This document shows, in pieces, positions 25,187 through 35,449 of a stretch of DNA of 64,000 bases (within the stretch, counting starts at the first letter, position 1; each line of letters begins with the position of its first letter). The notes under the pieces were generated by a model. That model did no database searches, was not told where the DNA came from, and saw nothing but the letters and a program-made list of their open reading frames with translations. The DNA is from CAWACP01 sp963780655 (GTDB lineage: Bacteria > Acidobacteriota > Terriglobia > Bryobacterales > Bryobacteraceae). The position numbers were made by a program, and so were the translations under genes. The stretch is from assembly GCA_963780655.1 (NCBI GenBank), contig CAWACP010000003.1, positions 124,001 through 188,000 of the forward strand, written 5' to 3'.

Positions 25187-26626
25187 CTACGCATCCTCTG
25201 CATCCGGCCAGACCAGCCGAGGCTGGTACAACTTCCTGGGAATTGCCCCGGACCCCCCACCCGAGCCGCCGCCGCCGCCCGAGCCACCGCCTGAGCCGCC
25301 GCCACCGCCTCCGCCTGAATCACCGCCGCCGCCGGTTCCGCCACCTCCATTACCTCCACTACCGCCGCCCGTGCCTCCACCCGTGCCGCCGCCACCTGTT
25401 CCGCCTCCACCGCCGCCTGCGGTCCCGCCTCCACCTCCACCCGCGGTGCCGCCGCCCGACCCGCCGAAGAATCCGCCGCCCGTTCCGGTGCCGCCCACAA
25501 TTGGAATAATCCCCGAGCTGAAACCGCCCGTCCCCGTCGGATTGCCCCGGAGCGAAAACAGCACGCCAGGCTGTGTCTTCATGCCGCCCGCAACAACCAT
25601 GATGTGCACCGGGCCCGCGCCGAGCCCCGGCGGAACGGTGAGATTGATCTGATAGACGCCGGCGCTTGAAAGCCCGGCGAACATTGGCCTGATGCGGACG
25701 TTGTTGATGGCCAGCGTGATGGGATCGATGACCGGAGCGGCGCCTAAAAACGGCTTCCCGGCGGGAACGGCGGGAGCAGTTGGTCCGAACCCGACCCCGA
25801 ACAGCTCGACCACGTCGCCGGCCTGCGCGGCGACGGTAGAATAGCCGAACAGATTCCCGTCGGGCCCGAGGATGTCGTAGGTTCCTCCGCCATGCTTGCC
25901 GGAGCCGTCGGACCGCAGAATGATGCCCGCCACGTATTGCTGGTAGAGCAGGCTGAATGACGGCGCATACCGGCTCAGGGTGACGCTGGAGGTTGCCGAT
26001 CCCGAGGCGGTGGTGACCACAACGGAGACCGTACCCAGGGCCGTGTCGTCCGGCGCCTGCAAATTAATCTGCTTTGGGCTGACATAAGAAAGGTATGCCA
26101 GCTTGCCGTCGATGGTCACGGTGACGCCGCCCAGAGATGTGGGAAAGTCGCCGTTCCAGAACGCCGGAGCCGGCGCAAGGTTCTGCCCGTAAATCGAAAC
26201 CCATTCGCCTGGCTGGATGATGTTGGCGTCGCTGTAGATGGGAACCACGCCGGGAGAGGTAATGATCGGGACCGCGGCCTGGGCCACGTTGTCGATTGCA
26301 GGGCGCGCGCCGTTCAGGAACCTTCGCCCCGCGCCCTGTCTGGCCATGGCCAGGACGGACTCTCGTACGAACGGAGGACCTCCGGAGCTACCGGCCTGCC
26401 GGACGGACCGGACGCTGGCCATCGGCTCCGGCGTGATTTCGGCTCCGGTGGCGAGAACCGCCGCGGCGGCGCCTGTCGCCATGGCCATGGCCGAGCCGCT
26501 CACCGCGGCGTACAGTTGCCAGTTCCCTATGCTGCGTTTGAGCCTCTCTTTCAGAGGCGTTGCCCGGAGGGTAGCGAAATACGCTTCGAGGCGGCGATCC
26601 AGATCGGACTTTCGCTCAGCTCCCAT
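25187..26626 (-). CDS. Solibacter-type C-terminal beta-domain protein (TIGR03437) with Gly-rich tail
   Basis: 479 residues. The N-terminal 40 residues are charged and followed by one membrane segment (SGSAMAMATGAAAAVLATGAE), as in a membrane-anchored surface protein. Residues about 120-370 hold the IPT/TIG-like domain family expanded in Solibacter (IIQPGEWVSIYGQNLAP, VTIDGKLAYLSYVSPKQINLQAP, GDVVELFGVGFGPTAPAVPAGKP, VYQINLTVPPGLGAGPV), which normally ends a protein. Here it is followed by about 80 residues almost entirely of Gly with Ser, Thr and Ala, and a short basic/acidic end (IPRKLYQPRLVWPDAEDA). The domain is strong evidence of the lineage; its function is unknown but exported or surface-located. 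Confidence 0.85.
   Translation of the reverse strand: MGAERKSDLDRRLEAYFATLRATPLKERLKRSIGNWQLYAAVSGSAMAMATGAAAAVLATGAEITPEPMASVRSVRQAGSSGGPPFVRESVLAMARQGAGRRFLNGARPAIDNVAQAAVPIITSPGVVPIYSDANIIQPGEWVSIYGQNLAPAPAFWNGDFPTSLGGVTVTIDGKLAYLSYVSPKQINLQAPDDTALGTVSVVVTTASGSATSSVTLSRYAPSFSLLYQQYVAGIILRSDGSGKHGGGTYDILGPDGNLFGYSTVAAQAGDVVELFGVGFGPTAPAVPAGKPFLGAAPVIDPITLAINNVRIRPMFAGLSSAGVYQINLTVPPGLGAGPVHIMVVAGGMKTQPGVLFSLRGNPTGTGGFSSGIIPIVGGTGTGGGFFGGSGGGTAGGGGGGTAGGGGGGTGGGGTGGGTGGGSGGNGGGGTGGGGDSGGGGGGGSGGGSGGGGGSGGGSGAIPRKLYQPRLVWPDAEDA
25258..25500. repeat. Low-complexity CCGCC/CCACC tract encoding the Gly-rich tail
   Basis: On the plus strand the tract is an almost uninterrupted series of CCG, CCA and CCT triplets. 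On the minus strand these are GGN codons of the tail of the 25187-26626 protein. Such tracts expand and contract by slippage, so length variation between strains is likely. The opposite-strand Pro-rich reading frame is a shadow. Confidence 0.85.
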
Positions 26627-26783
26627 AGGTTATGCACCCGGGACATCTTGCTGAAATGAGTCTACGCCTTTCGGGAACCGGTTGAGAATACCAGCCCTGA
26701 AGTATATTCGACGTACTTAGCAGGGTAATTCGTTGCGGCGGTATCGCCGATATTCGCGGCTCCAGTGAAATACACTGCTGGTT

Positions 26784-27887
26784 ATGGATCTCGTCACGAA
26801 TCTCGAGGCGGGGCGCCGGGATTTCCTCGATGCCGTGGGCGATATCGCCCCGCGACAGGCATCGGCGAAACCCGGCCTGAACGGCTGGTCCGTTCTGGAT
26901 TGCATAGAGCACGTGGCCGCCTTCGAGGACCGGTACCTGAGCTGGTTGGACGGCGCGCCGGCCGTTGCGCCCCGGCGTGATACGCGGAAAGAGCTGGTTC
27001 TGTTCAACACCATCAGGAATCGCTTCACGAAAGTGGAGACTCCCGATGCTCTCCGCCCGCGCGGCAGGTTCGACACATTGGCCGCGGCCCTCGCCGAGTT
27101 CCAGGCCGTCCGCAACCGCAGCGTTCAAATCGCGCGGGAACGCGGCGAAACTCTCTACGCGATGAGCATCGAGCACCCTCATTTCGGTAAGGTGAACGGC
27201 GCCGAGCTGATGCAGCTGGTTGACGGGCATTCGCGGCGGCATGCCGACCAGATCCGCGATACCCGTGAAGCGCTTCGGAGCAGGAAAGCCACGGCCTTCA
27301 AATTCAAACGCGATGACCCCGATCTCCCCGCCGAGCCCGAGGTGTTCGGAAGCGAAGAGCGGCTGACGGTGGAGGGCGACTCCAGAACCCTACGCCTCGA
27401 TGGTTCCGTGCTGGAGCGCGTTCAACTCGCCGGGGGACAATTCGAGTCCATGACGTGCAAAGACGTTCGGCTGATTGGTTGCGACCTCGCCAATATCCGC
27501 GCGGGCCGCATGGCGCTCGTGCGGGTTGCGCTAATCGATTGCCGGCTGACCGGCATCACAGCAACGGCCCTCGACTGGCAGGACGTGCTGATCCAGGGCG
27601 GCGACGTGCGCTATGCGCAGTTCCGCGGCGGGAAATTCCGAAGCTGCGAATTCATCGAATCCAACTGGCAGGAGGCCGACCTCACGAATGCGGATCTGAG
27701 CGGCTCCGTGTTCCGGTCATGCAGCCTGAACCGGGCCGATCTGCATGGCGCGAAACTCCGGAACACGGATTTTCGCAGGTCCGATGTCGAAGGGCTTCTG
27801 GTGGGAATGAACGATCTGCGCGGCGCCATCGTGGACCCCGCGCAGGCGATTGTTCTCGCCGGTCTGATGGGTTTGCAGATCAGGTGA
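26784..27887 (+). CDS. DinB-like domain fused to pentapeptide repeats
   Basis: 367 residues, cytoplasmic. Residues about 1-165 are a DinB_2-like four-helix domain, with the likely metal-binding His residues in VLDCIEHVAAF (about 44) and GHSRRHADQIRDTREAL (about 149 and 153), so the triad appears complete. After a charged linker, residues about 200-350 are pentapeptide repeats with the A(D/N)LxN pattern (ADLTNADLSGSVFRSCSLN, RADLHGAKLRNTDFRRSDV), which form a right-handed quadrilateral beta-helix. The pairing is unusual: DinB relatives are usually metal-dependent thiol transferases or hydrolases, and pentapeptide helices often mimic DNA or scaffold proteins. Function unknown. Confidence 0.85.
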   Translation: MDLVTNLEAGRRDFLDAVGDIAPRQASAKPGLNGWSVLDCIEHVAAFEDRYLSWLDGAPAVAPRRDTRKELVLFNTIRNRFTKVETPDALRPRGRFDTLAAALAEFQAVRNRSVQIARERGETLYAMSIEHPHFGKVNGAELMQLVDGHSRRHADQIRDTREALRSRKATAFKFKRDDPDLPAEPEVFGSEERLTVEGDSRTLRLDGSVLERVQLAGGQFESMTCKDVRLIGCDLANIRAGRMALVRVALIDCRLTGITATALDWQDVLIQGGDVRYAQFRGGKFRSCEFIESNWQEADLTNADLSGSVFRSCSLNRADLHGAKLRNTDFRRSDVEGLLVGMNDLRGAIVDPAQAIVLAGLMGLQIR

Positions 27888-27998
27888 GGGCATATCGCCA
27901 ACAGCAGTGGGGCGGCGTCTTACGCTGCGGCGGCCTCTCAGGCCGCCTCCTGGACACGACCGCGGGCCGCGACCGTGCGGACGTCTGAAACATTCGGA

Positions 27999-28060
27999 AC
28001 CGCTCCCTGACGGTCACGGCTCAGAAACGCGTTACAGAGCCGCGACCGTGAGGGAGCGGT
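27999..28060. repeat. Inverted pair of REP-like elements (GAGCCGCGACC...GGAGCGGT)
   Basis: The left half, ACCGCTCCCTGACGGT followed by CACGGCTC (27999-28022), and the right half, GAGCCGCGACC then GTGAGGGAGCGGT (28037-28060), are inverted copies, 14 bp apart. The same 23-24 bp motif flanks the REP-associated transposase at 51502-51524 and 52038-52060. This is a palindromic pair of the kind such transposases mobilise. Confidence 0.8.
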
Positions 28061-28102
28061 AGCACGGTGCTGAATTAGTACAAAACGGGTCATGATTTGA
28101 AA

Positions 28103-28635
28103 ATGAGGGAACTACTGGCGCAGACAGCGGCTCGGGGAGCGGCGTATGCAGAGGGCATTGGCAACCGGCGGGTTGCGCCACGTCCGGAAGACATTGCCCG
28201 TCTGGAAGCGCTCGGTGGAGCATTGCCGCAGACTCCTTCCGACCCTGCTGACGTGCTGACATTGCTGGATGAGATTGGATCCCCCGGGACGGTGGCGACT
28301 ACGGGCGGACGCTACTTCGGATTCGTCATCGGCGGCTGTGTTCCCGCGGCGCTGGCGGCGAACTGGATGGCCGGGGTCTGGGACCAGAATGCCGGGTTCA
28401 CCGTCATGTCGCCGGTGGCCGCAAAACTCGAGGAGATTGTGCTGGGGTGGGTGCTGGACATTCTCGGATTGCCGGCCAGCTGCGGCGCCGGTTTCGTGAC
28501 TGGAACCACCATAGCGAATTTCTCGGGCCTTGCAGCCGCGCGGACAGCCTTGCTCAGCCGTGCCGGATGGGATGTGGAGAGAGACGGGTTATTTGGCGCG
28601 CCCCCAATAGAGGTTGTCGTGGGGGAGGAGTGTCT
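28103..28635 (+). pseudogene. PLP-dependent decarboxylase, 5' fragment
   Basis: The frame from the ATG at 28103 encodes about 178 residues of a group II pyridoxal-phosphate decarboxylase (aromatic amino acid/glutamate type): TVATTGGRYFGFVIGGCVPAAL, WMAGVWDQNAG, MSPVAAKLEEIVLGWVLDILGLP and FVTGTTIANFSGLAAART, where the cofactor phosphate loop begins. Family similarity stops after IEVVVGEE; the remaining frame runs into the antisense of sdhB. The cofactor-binding lysine and the C-terminal half are absent. It is therefore a truncated remnant whose 3' part was lost at the sdh boundary. Confidence 0.8.
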
Positions 28636-28656
28636 AATGGAACAGTCGGGGATGTG

Positions 28657-29465
28657 TTACGGTACGTGTGCTTCGGCGGCGGCGCGCTTGTATTTCGAGT
28701 GCCGCCGAGCATCGGTGAGATGCTCGCGGCTCTTCAGGCTGGCCCCGATGAAGTCGTGGTTCAGCCGGCCGATGACTTCGAGCCGAATCTCCTTCGGGCA
28801 CACCGCCTCGCACTCGCCGATGTTACTGCAGCCGCCGAAGCCTTCTTCGTTGTGCTGACGAACCATGCGCAGCGCGCGGCGATGGCGCTCGGGCTGGCCC
28901 TGCGGCAGCAGGCCGAGGTGGCTGATCTTTGCGCCGGTGAACAGCATGGCGGAAGCGTTGGGGCACGCAGCCACGCAGGCCCCACAGCCGATGCAGGCTG
29001 CGGCGTCCATGGCGCGATCGGCGGCGTCCTTCGAAACGGGCAGCGTATTGCCGTCCGGGGCGCTCCCGGTATTCACGGAGATGTAGCCGCCGGCCGCGAT
29101 GATGCGATCGAGCGAGTTGCGGTCTACCACCAGATCCTTGATCACGGGGAATGCTTTGGCGCGCCAGGGCTCGAGCCACAACTCGTCGCCATCGGCGAAA
29201 TTGCGCAGCATGAGCTGGCACACCGTGGTGCCGCGCAACGGCCCATGCGCGACGCCGTTGATCATGAACCCGCAGGAGCCGCAGATGCCTTCGCGGCAAT
29301 CGTGCTCGAAGGCCACGGGTTCTTCGCCCTTTTCAATGAGCTGCTCGTTCAGGACGTCCAGCATTTCGAGCGCCGACATGTGCGGGTTCAGATCGTTCAA
29401 CTCGTAACGGACCATGGCGCCCTTGCTGCGCGGCCCCTTCTGCCTCCAGATGTGCAGCGTGAGTC

Positions 29466-29469
<4 letters not shown>
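28657..29469 (-). CDS. sdhB: Succinate dehydrogenase iron-sulfur subunit
   Basis: 270 residues. It carries electrons from the flavin of SdhA to the membrane subunit. The 2Fe-2S ligands are in HDCREGICGSCGFMING (about residues 56-71), the 4Fe-4S site in ACIGCGACVAACPNAS, and the 3Fe-4S cysteine set in GGCSNIGECEAVCPKEI. Length and motif spacing are those of the non-classical (epsilon/Bacteroides-like) SdhB/FrdB type. The start overlaps the sdhA stop by 4 bp (ATGA), the third gene of a tightly coupled sdhCAB operon. The N-terminus and C-terminus (KRAAAEAHVP) are complete. Confidence 0.95.
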
Positions 29470-31375
<1,906 letters not shown>

Positions 31376-31379
<4 letters not shown>

Positions 31380-32071
31380 GGCAGGTTACCTCCAACGAAG
31401 CCGGTCATGACGCCGATGGGGACGGCGATGTAACCGATGCAGATCAGCCAGGCCAGCACGGCGGCCGCATTGCGCAGCATGGGCGTGTACCGCGGATGAC
31501 TGGCGCCCAGCGTCTGGAACATGCTCCAGAGCCCGTGATAGAGGTGCGTGGAGAGCATGATCATCGCGAGGATGTAGAAGCCGGAGACGAAGTAGTTCCT
31601 GAATCCATGGACGACGTTGTAGTAGGGCTGGAGCTCGTGGTACGGCGTGCCGCCATTGCCGATGGTGAATTCCATCAGGTGATAGATGACGAAGGCGGCG
31701 ATGATGGGTCCGCTCCAGTACATGGTGCGCGAAGCGTAGCTGGAGCCGACGGCGCGCTTCTTAACGTAGCCGACCGGCCGCGCGTCCCACTTGCGGCTCC
31801 AGAGTTGATACGACGACCAGATGTGCAGGCCCACCATGATGAGCAGCACGATTCTGGCGGTCCAGAGGAGCGGCGGCGAGCTGTGGAGGAGGGCGGCGTA
31901 ACGGTTGATTTGCGCCGGACCCATGAAGATCTGAAGGTTGCCGAGCAGGTGCGCGATTACGTAGCCGAAGAGGATGATGCCGCTGGTGGCCATCACGAAC
32001 TTCTTGCCGACGGTGGAATCGTAAAAGCGCGCGGCCCGGCGGCCGGAGATGCCGGCGGCGGGAGCACTCAT
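31376..32071 (-). CDS. sdhC: Succinate dehydrogenase cytochrome b558 subunit
   Basis: 231 residues with five hydrophobic helices (VMATSGIILFGYVIAHLLGN, LLWTARIVLLIMVGLHIWSS, GPIIAAFVIYHLMEF, YFVSGFYILAMIMLSTHLYHG, AAVLAWLICIGYIAVPIGVM). His residues in helices one, two, three and four (AHLLG, GLHIW, IYHLM, THLYHG) fit the two-haem ligands of the b558 family. It anchors SdhAB and passes electrons to menaquinone or quinone. It is the first gene of the operon. Its first seven codons and upstream region are duplicated 4.3 kb away at 36375, so only this copy is complete. Confidence 0.93.
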
Positions 32072-32496
32072 TTCACTCTCCTGATTATTTGAGAACTGGA
32101 TGATGACAGCACTTCAGGGTATTGCAGCGTTGCGGGGGTGAATCAGGGTCCCGCTACCAGCATACGTCGGGAGAGAGAACGGGTTCAAACGACTGAAAGG
32201 GTCGGAGATGGGTCGTTCGTTTCCTCTTGTCTGAAAATTTAAAAGGGCCCTTCGAGCTACGCTGTAACCCTGACGGCGGAGGGACACGCTGTAACCCTTC
32301 GGTGAGGGGCCCTGGATCACGGCTGGACGTAGCCGCCTGTCACTCCATGGAACGAGTCCAATGACATTCTCGCGCGGGGGTGCCCAGGGACTCTTCGCCG
32401 ACTGCGATGGTGCTGCAATCAGCCGCTTTGGGGAGGGCCCTCCCCTTGGCACGCGCTTCAGTGGTCCGCTTCTCTCGACAGGTGAGCAGCGAACTC
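32052..32496. repeat. Long direct repeat, proximal copy (R1)
   Basis: About 445 bp, matching 36375-36826 in the same orientation. It starts at CCGGCGGCGGGAGCACTCAT (the first sdhC codons on the opposite strand) and ends at GGTGAGCAGCGAACTC. Differences are scattered: R1 has an extra CTGTAACCCTTCGGTGAGG-like segment, and R2 has an insertion near 36540. This copy contains the natural sdhC upstream region and therefore the sdh promoter. The ORFs inside are not conserved as protein between the two copies in a way that suggests coding. Confidence 0.88.
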
Positions 32497-33406
32497 CTCT
32501 GTGACCTGTTTGGCCGGTACAAGTTATGCGCTGAACCTGCTTACAACTCATTTTCCACTCGTGTTCAAACCTCGCTGTGTTTCAGTGGTGTCCCACGGCG
32601 GGGGGAATTGGGGCGACCTGATGGAAGTGGGACCGGATCTGTCAACTTGTCCTTGTCCGGGTCCGGTCTCAACGCCAGTAAAGGAATTTCGAATATGCTG
32701 ACTGGCCTGATTCCTCTGCAGCGGCGACTCTCATCCCCTCCCGTGTCCCGCGTCCCATCCCGTTCGATCTCCACTGCGGCCGTTCCTGATGCTGCGGCGA
32801 CCCGTAACGCATCAGTGGACCTTCCCCCTGGCACAGATACCCCCGTTGATTCGGACGTGCAGGGAGAGTGCGAAACGACCAGGAGCTTTACTCGATGGAC
32901 GCTGGCCCAGCATCGAATCGGCATGGGGATTTGCGCGCGGTTCCGGATGGGAAGGGATCAGATCAGGCGAGGATGAGTACGATGACTTGCAGCCAATCAC
33001 AAACCCAATCAGCACTCCAGGAGATTCCGGCGAATTCGATGCGGTACACGGGCGGGCGGTCAGAATTGCCGGGGGAGAAGATACTGGAGATTTTCCGTGC
33101 CTGCCGGATGGCCGGATGGGGTGATGCCACGGCGGTGCTGTTTATCGACGCCGGGATGACGCGTATCGGAGTGGTGAAAGCGCTGGCGGATGCGGGTCGA
33201 TGGATACAGTAGGCGCCACCATCACACCCATACGACAAGAATCGTCATTGCCCCGCCACGCCACGAGAAGTTTTAGATGAGCGCGAATGGACCTGCCACG
33301 TTGACCCCTGCCAGCGACCCGATCCCCGGCCACCACATCCACAGCGCGATACTGAACCGTCAAACCGAGCGCTCCTCCCGGGCGGGCTGTTCTCAGTGGG
33401 CCGGTG
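32497..33406. other. Low-information stretch inside the island
   Basis: Apart from one short candidate ORF (32973-33212), this 0.9 kb contains no frame with a recognisable domain, ribosome site or sustained codon pattern. Competing short frames in both strands suggest decayed sequence. It begins exactly where direct repeat R1 ends. Confidence 0.5.
32973..33212 (+). CDS. Small hypothetical protein (possible phage-protease-like fragment)
   Basis: 79 residues from the ATG at 32973 (a longer frame opens at 32868). The second half, EKILEIFRACRMAGWGDATAVLFIDAGMTRIGVVKALADAG, is a clean helical pattern. It faintly resembles the short helical segment that follows the ClpP-like domain in phage head-maturation proteases (residues like ...IL..C..AG....A..FI..G......V...L). 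The resemblance is weak and there is no catalytic part. It may be a remnant or spurious. Confidence 0.3.
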   Translation: MSTMTCSQSQTQSALQEIPANSMRYTGGRSELPGEKILEIFRACRMAGWGDATAVLFIDAGMTRIGVVKALADAGRWIQ

Positions 33407-34480
33407 CTATTTAGTGTGTTGCCAGGTCGGTATCCACAGCGGCACGTTAACTCTATGATGTCCCACCGCGATCAGGAAATGATTAGGGGCGAGCGATGGC
33501 ATAGGTCTGGTCCAATGGCCTCTCACACCGGAGGTATTCCATCCTCCCGTGCCGAAATCGATAGCGTCTGTGAGCGCACCTAAAGCGGTGTCTTTATCGC
33601 GCAGACTACCTTGTAGAACCTCATTTGACCCGATTGCCAGGCCCGTATCTAAAGCCTCTATCCTCAGTTCTTGAAGATCGGTTCGCTCTCGTTCGTTTAG
33701 GGCTTTACCTATATCCAACTGTTGTTCCAGTGGCCTGACTTCTCCAACGTCCCAGCGTGCGCCTTCTGAGCCAAGAGATCCACGTAACGTGGTTGCAAAC
33801 TGATATGCTTCGATATCGTCTGATTCGTACCAGATGGTCTCAACTATACCTTTGGGTTTTCCTGTCAAGATACCGATGAATCGCTTGGCGTCAAAATTAG
33901 TGAAGCGGGGGTTCGCACTTTTGGCCAGTACGTCGATGTACGACTTGACCGCCAATTGTGCATCGGCGGCTTCTTTCTGGAACCTGGCGGTTTTCTGTCG
34001 CTCCGCCTCAAGATTGATCCCTAGTTGTCGATTGGACGCTTCTAGTTTCACCACGTGCCCATTAGCCTGTCCGACGCGCTCGTTCGCGGCACCAGCGGTC
34101 GTCTCTGCGTGACTGGCCTTCTCGCGCACCAATCTTCCGAGTAAGTCCTGTTTAGTCCGTAACGCAAAATTCTTATTTGCGGACAATACACCAACGCACA
34201 ACTCGCCAGCAACTCCCAGCACAACAAGAACGATACTTGCCAGTTCACCCCAGCATAGTGCGCGGCTTGGTTTTTCAGGAGACCTGATCGTCCCACGACG
34301 CCAGGATCTCATGTCGCATCGGTACCGATGGATAACGAAATACAATTCCAACGCAACGCCGACAACAACAGCTACCGTGGAGGCCCATAGCCATGGTTCG
34401 AGGGAGTCTATCGACGGCTCAAGGGCCGATATGGACTTCTCAAGAGCGGAGATCGCACTGTCTAGGGCCGAGGCGTCCAT
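33407..34480 (-). CDS. Two-TM membrane protein with coiled coil, unknown function
   Basis: 357 residues and intact. The N-terminus has a short heptad-like repeat (SAISALEKSISALEPSIDSLEP), then two membrane helices (WLWASTVAVVVGVALELYFVI and ELASIVLVVLGVAGELCVGVL), then a coiled coil of about 90 residues (LLGRLVREKASHAETTAGAA ... NLEAERQKTARFQKEAADAQ), and a soluble C-terminal domain of about 160 residues (FIGILTGKPKGIVETIWYES...). Base composition is clearly lower in GC than the chromosome around it, consistent with transfer. It is the last gene of a three-gene set whose first two members are broken. I know no family for the C-terminal domain; membrane-anchored sensing or effector roles in a defence-like unit are possible but unproven. 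Confidence 0.75.
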   Translation of the reverse strand: MDASALDSAISALEKSISALEPSIDSLEPWLWASTVAVVVGVALELYFVIHRYRCDMRSWRRGTIRSPEKPSRALCWGELASIVLVVLGVAGELCVGVLSANKNFALRTKQDLLGRLVREKASHAETTAGAANERVGQANGHVVKLEASNRQLGINLEAERQKTARFQKEAADAQLAVKSYIDVLAKSANPRFTNFDAKRFIGILTGKPKGIVETIWYESDDIEAYQFATTLRGSLGSEGARWDVGEVRPLEQQLDIGKALNERERTDLQELRIEALDTGLAIGSNEVLQGSLRDKDTALGALTDAIDFGTGGWNTSGVRGHWTRPMPSLAPNHFLIAVGHHRVNVPLWIPTWQHTK

Positions 34481-34534
34481 GGATGGCTGTGCTGGACCTC
34501 CGGTGGGAAGCGTATCACATGAGCGCAGATCGAC

Positions 34535-34722
34535 CTATGCCGTGTTCGGGTCTGACTCTCGCAACGTCGCCCGCATGGTGGCCGGGTATTCGTCGATCAG
34601 GTTCAGTCGGTCCTGGCACGAATCGCAAACCAGCAAGTGTTCTTCAGCCGTCGCGAGATCTGTTCAGTGAGTCGGTTCGCCGCGAGCAATTCGAGAGTCT
34701 CATCGTCCAGGTGCATAGGCAT
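34535..34722 (-). pseudogene. Small CxxC (anti-sigma/zinc-finger-like) protein, frameshifted
   Basis: Starting at the ATG at 34722, the frame reads MPMHLDDETLELLAANRLTE then QISRRLK. One base appears to be missing after CTGAAG, and the next frame continues HLLVCDSCQDRLNLIDEYPA and ends at TAG (34535). Joined, this is the small cytosolic family with ...LELxAxxRL......EEHLLVC..CQ.RL... seen often in Acidobacteria and related to zinc-finger anti-sigma modules. The span of 188 bp is not a multiple of three, which agrees with a single-base loss. The start follows the stop of the HIRAN gene with no gap (TAA then ATG). Confidence 0.65.
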
Positions 34723-35301
34723 TTAGTGGAGGACAATCGCGACAATTGCCACCGCAGCGCACATGCATAGTTGGACCAGGCAGCCAGTCCTCTGCGGTGG
34801 AGGGATTCGGTATCGAACTTCCGGAGACTGGAATGGCGCCGAAAGACGCTCCGCAATGTTGCCCGTGCTGCTCTCCGCTGGATAGACGTAGCACTGAACC
34901 ACTGGCGTATGCCCGTACTGGGCATCGAGCAACTTGGTTACTTGGGCGGTATACCGGCAGCCTTGATCCAGGAAGCGAGCGACACCGAAGCAATTCTCCG
35001 CCGGTACATACCCGAGGTCCCAACCGTCAATCATGACCAGAATGGCATCGGCGTCATGCTCGTTGAGAGGATCGCGGACTAAGGACACTTTGCAGCCGGG
35101 CGTCACTAACCGGTCAATCGTGTTCGGTCGATTGCCATACCGACATCCCCGGACCATGAAGTTCAGCGACTGGATATGCCGCAGCGCGACCTCTTCAATC
35201 CGTTTGCCTCAGTATGGACAGAACGCTGCGACGTTCGAAACTATCCGGTCACACTGCTGACAACGGCGCTTTGGCGTGGATGCGTGCCGAGGTTCTGACA
35301 T
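34723..35301 (-). pseudogene. Zinc-ribbon + HIRAN-domain protein with in-frame TGA
   Basis: Reading from the ATG at 35301 the frame gives a zinc-ribbon start, RRCQQCDRIVSNVAAFCPY, then TGA (35211-35209), then GKRIEEVALRHIQ and, without any shift, the open frame that continues to 34723. CPYCGK is the usual zinc-ribbon ending, so the TGA sits exactly where the fourth Cys (TGC or TGT) is expected. The downstream part is a HIRAN domain (IDRLVTPGCKVSLVRDPLNE, then HDADAILV...LGYVPAENC, VARFLDQG), followed by a C-terminal membrane helix (VQLCMCAAVAIVAIVLH). An internal ATG at 35157 could still express the HIRAN part alone. HIRAN domains bind DNA ends in helicase/nuclease contexts. Confidence 0.7.
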
Positions 35302-35449
35302 TGCAGTGGGCGGTTCGCCCGCATGATATCATCGCTACAGAAGCGCCGCTGCTGGCGAATACAAGCCCGTGGTGAAACTGGTGGCCGATCAGAAGCCCGT
35401 GTCTCAGTCTTCTGCCTACCGCCGCTTCGGACTCCCACATTGCAGCCTG

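Noticed and set aside
25258..25500. A CRISPR-like or tandem array because of the regular short repeats.
   Set aside because: The units are 3-12 bp codon-scale repeats with no spacers; it is a coding low-complexity tract. No CRISPR array was seen anywhere in the window.
25243..25652. Pro-rich plus-strand frames over the glycine-tail tract.
   Set aside because: They are the complement of GGN codons in the tail of the 25187-26626 protein; no start context or conserved part.
32114..32551. 145-codon minus-strand frame in direct repeat R1 and its partner at 36437-36691 in R2.
   Set aside because: The two copies differ by indels that break the shared frame, so there is no sign of selection for protein; the region is better read as duplicated sdh upstream DNA.
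35209..35211. The TGA in the zinc-ribbon/HIRAN gene as a selenocysteine codon.
   Set aside because: Possible in principle because it replaces a Cys, but the next gene is also frameshifted, zinc-ligand Sec is not known to me, and no obvious SECIS-like stem was recognised after the codon. A nonsense mutation is simpler.
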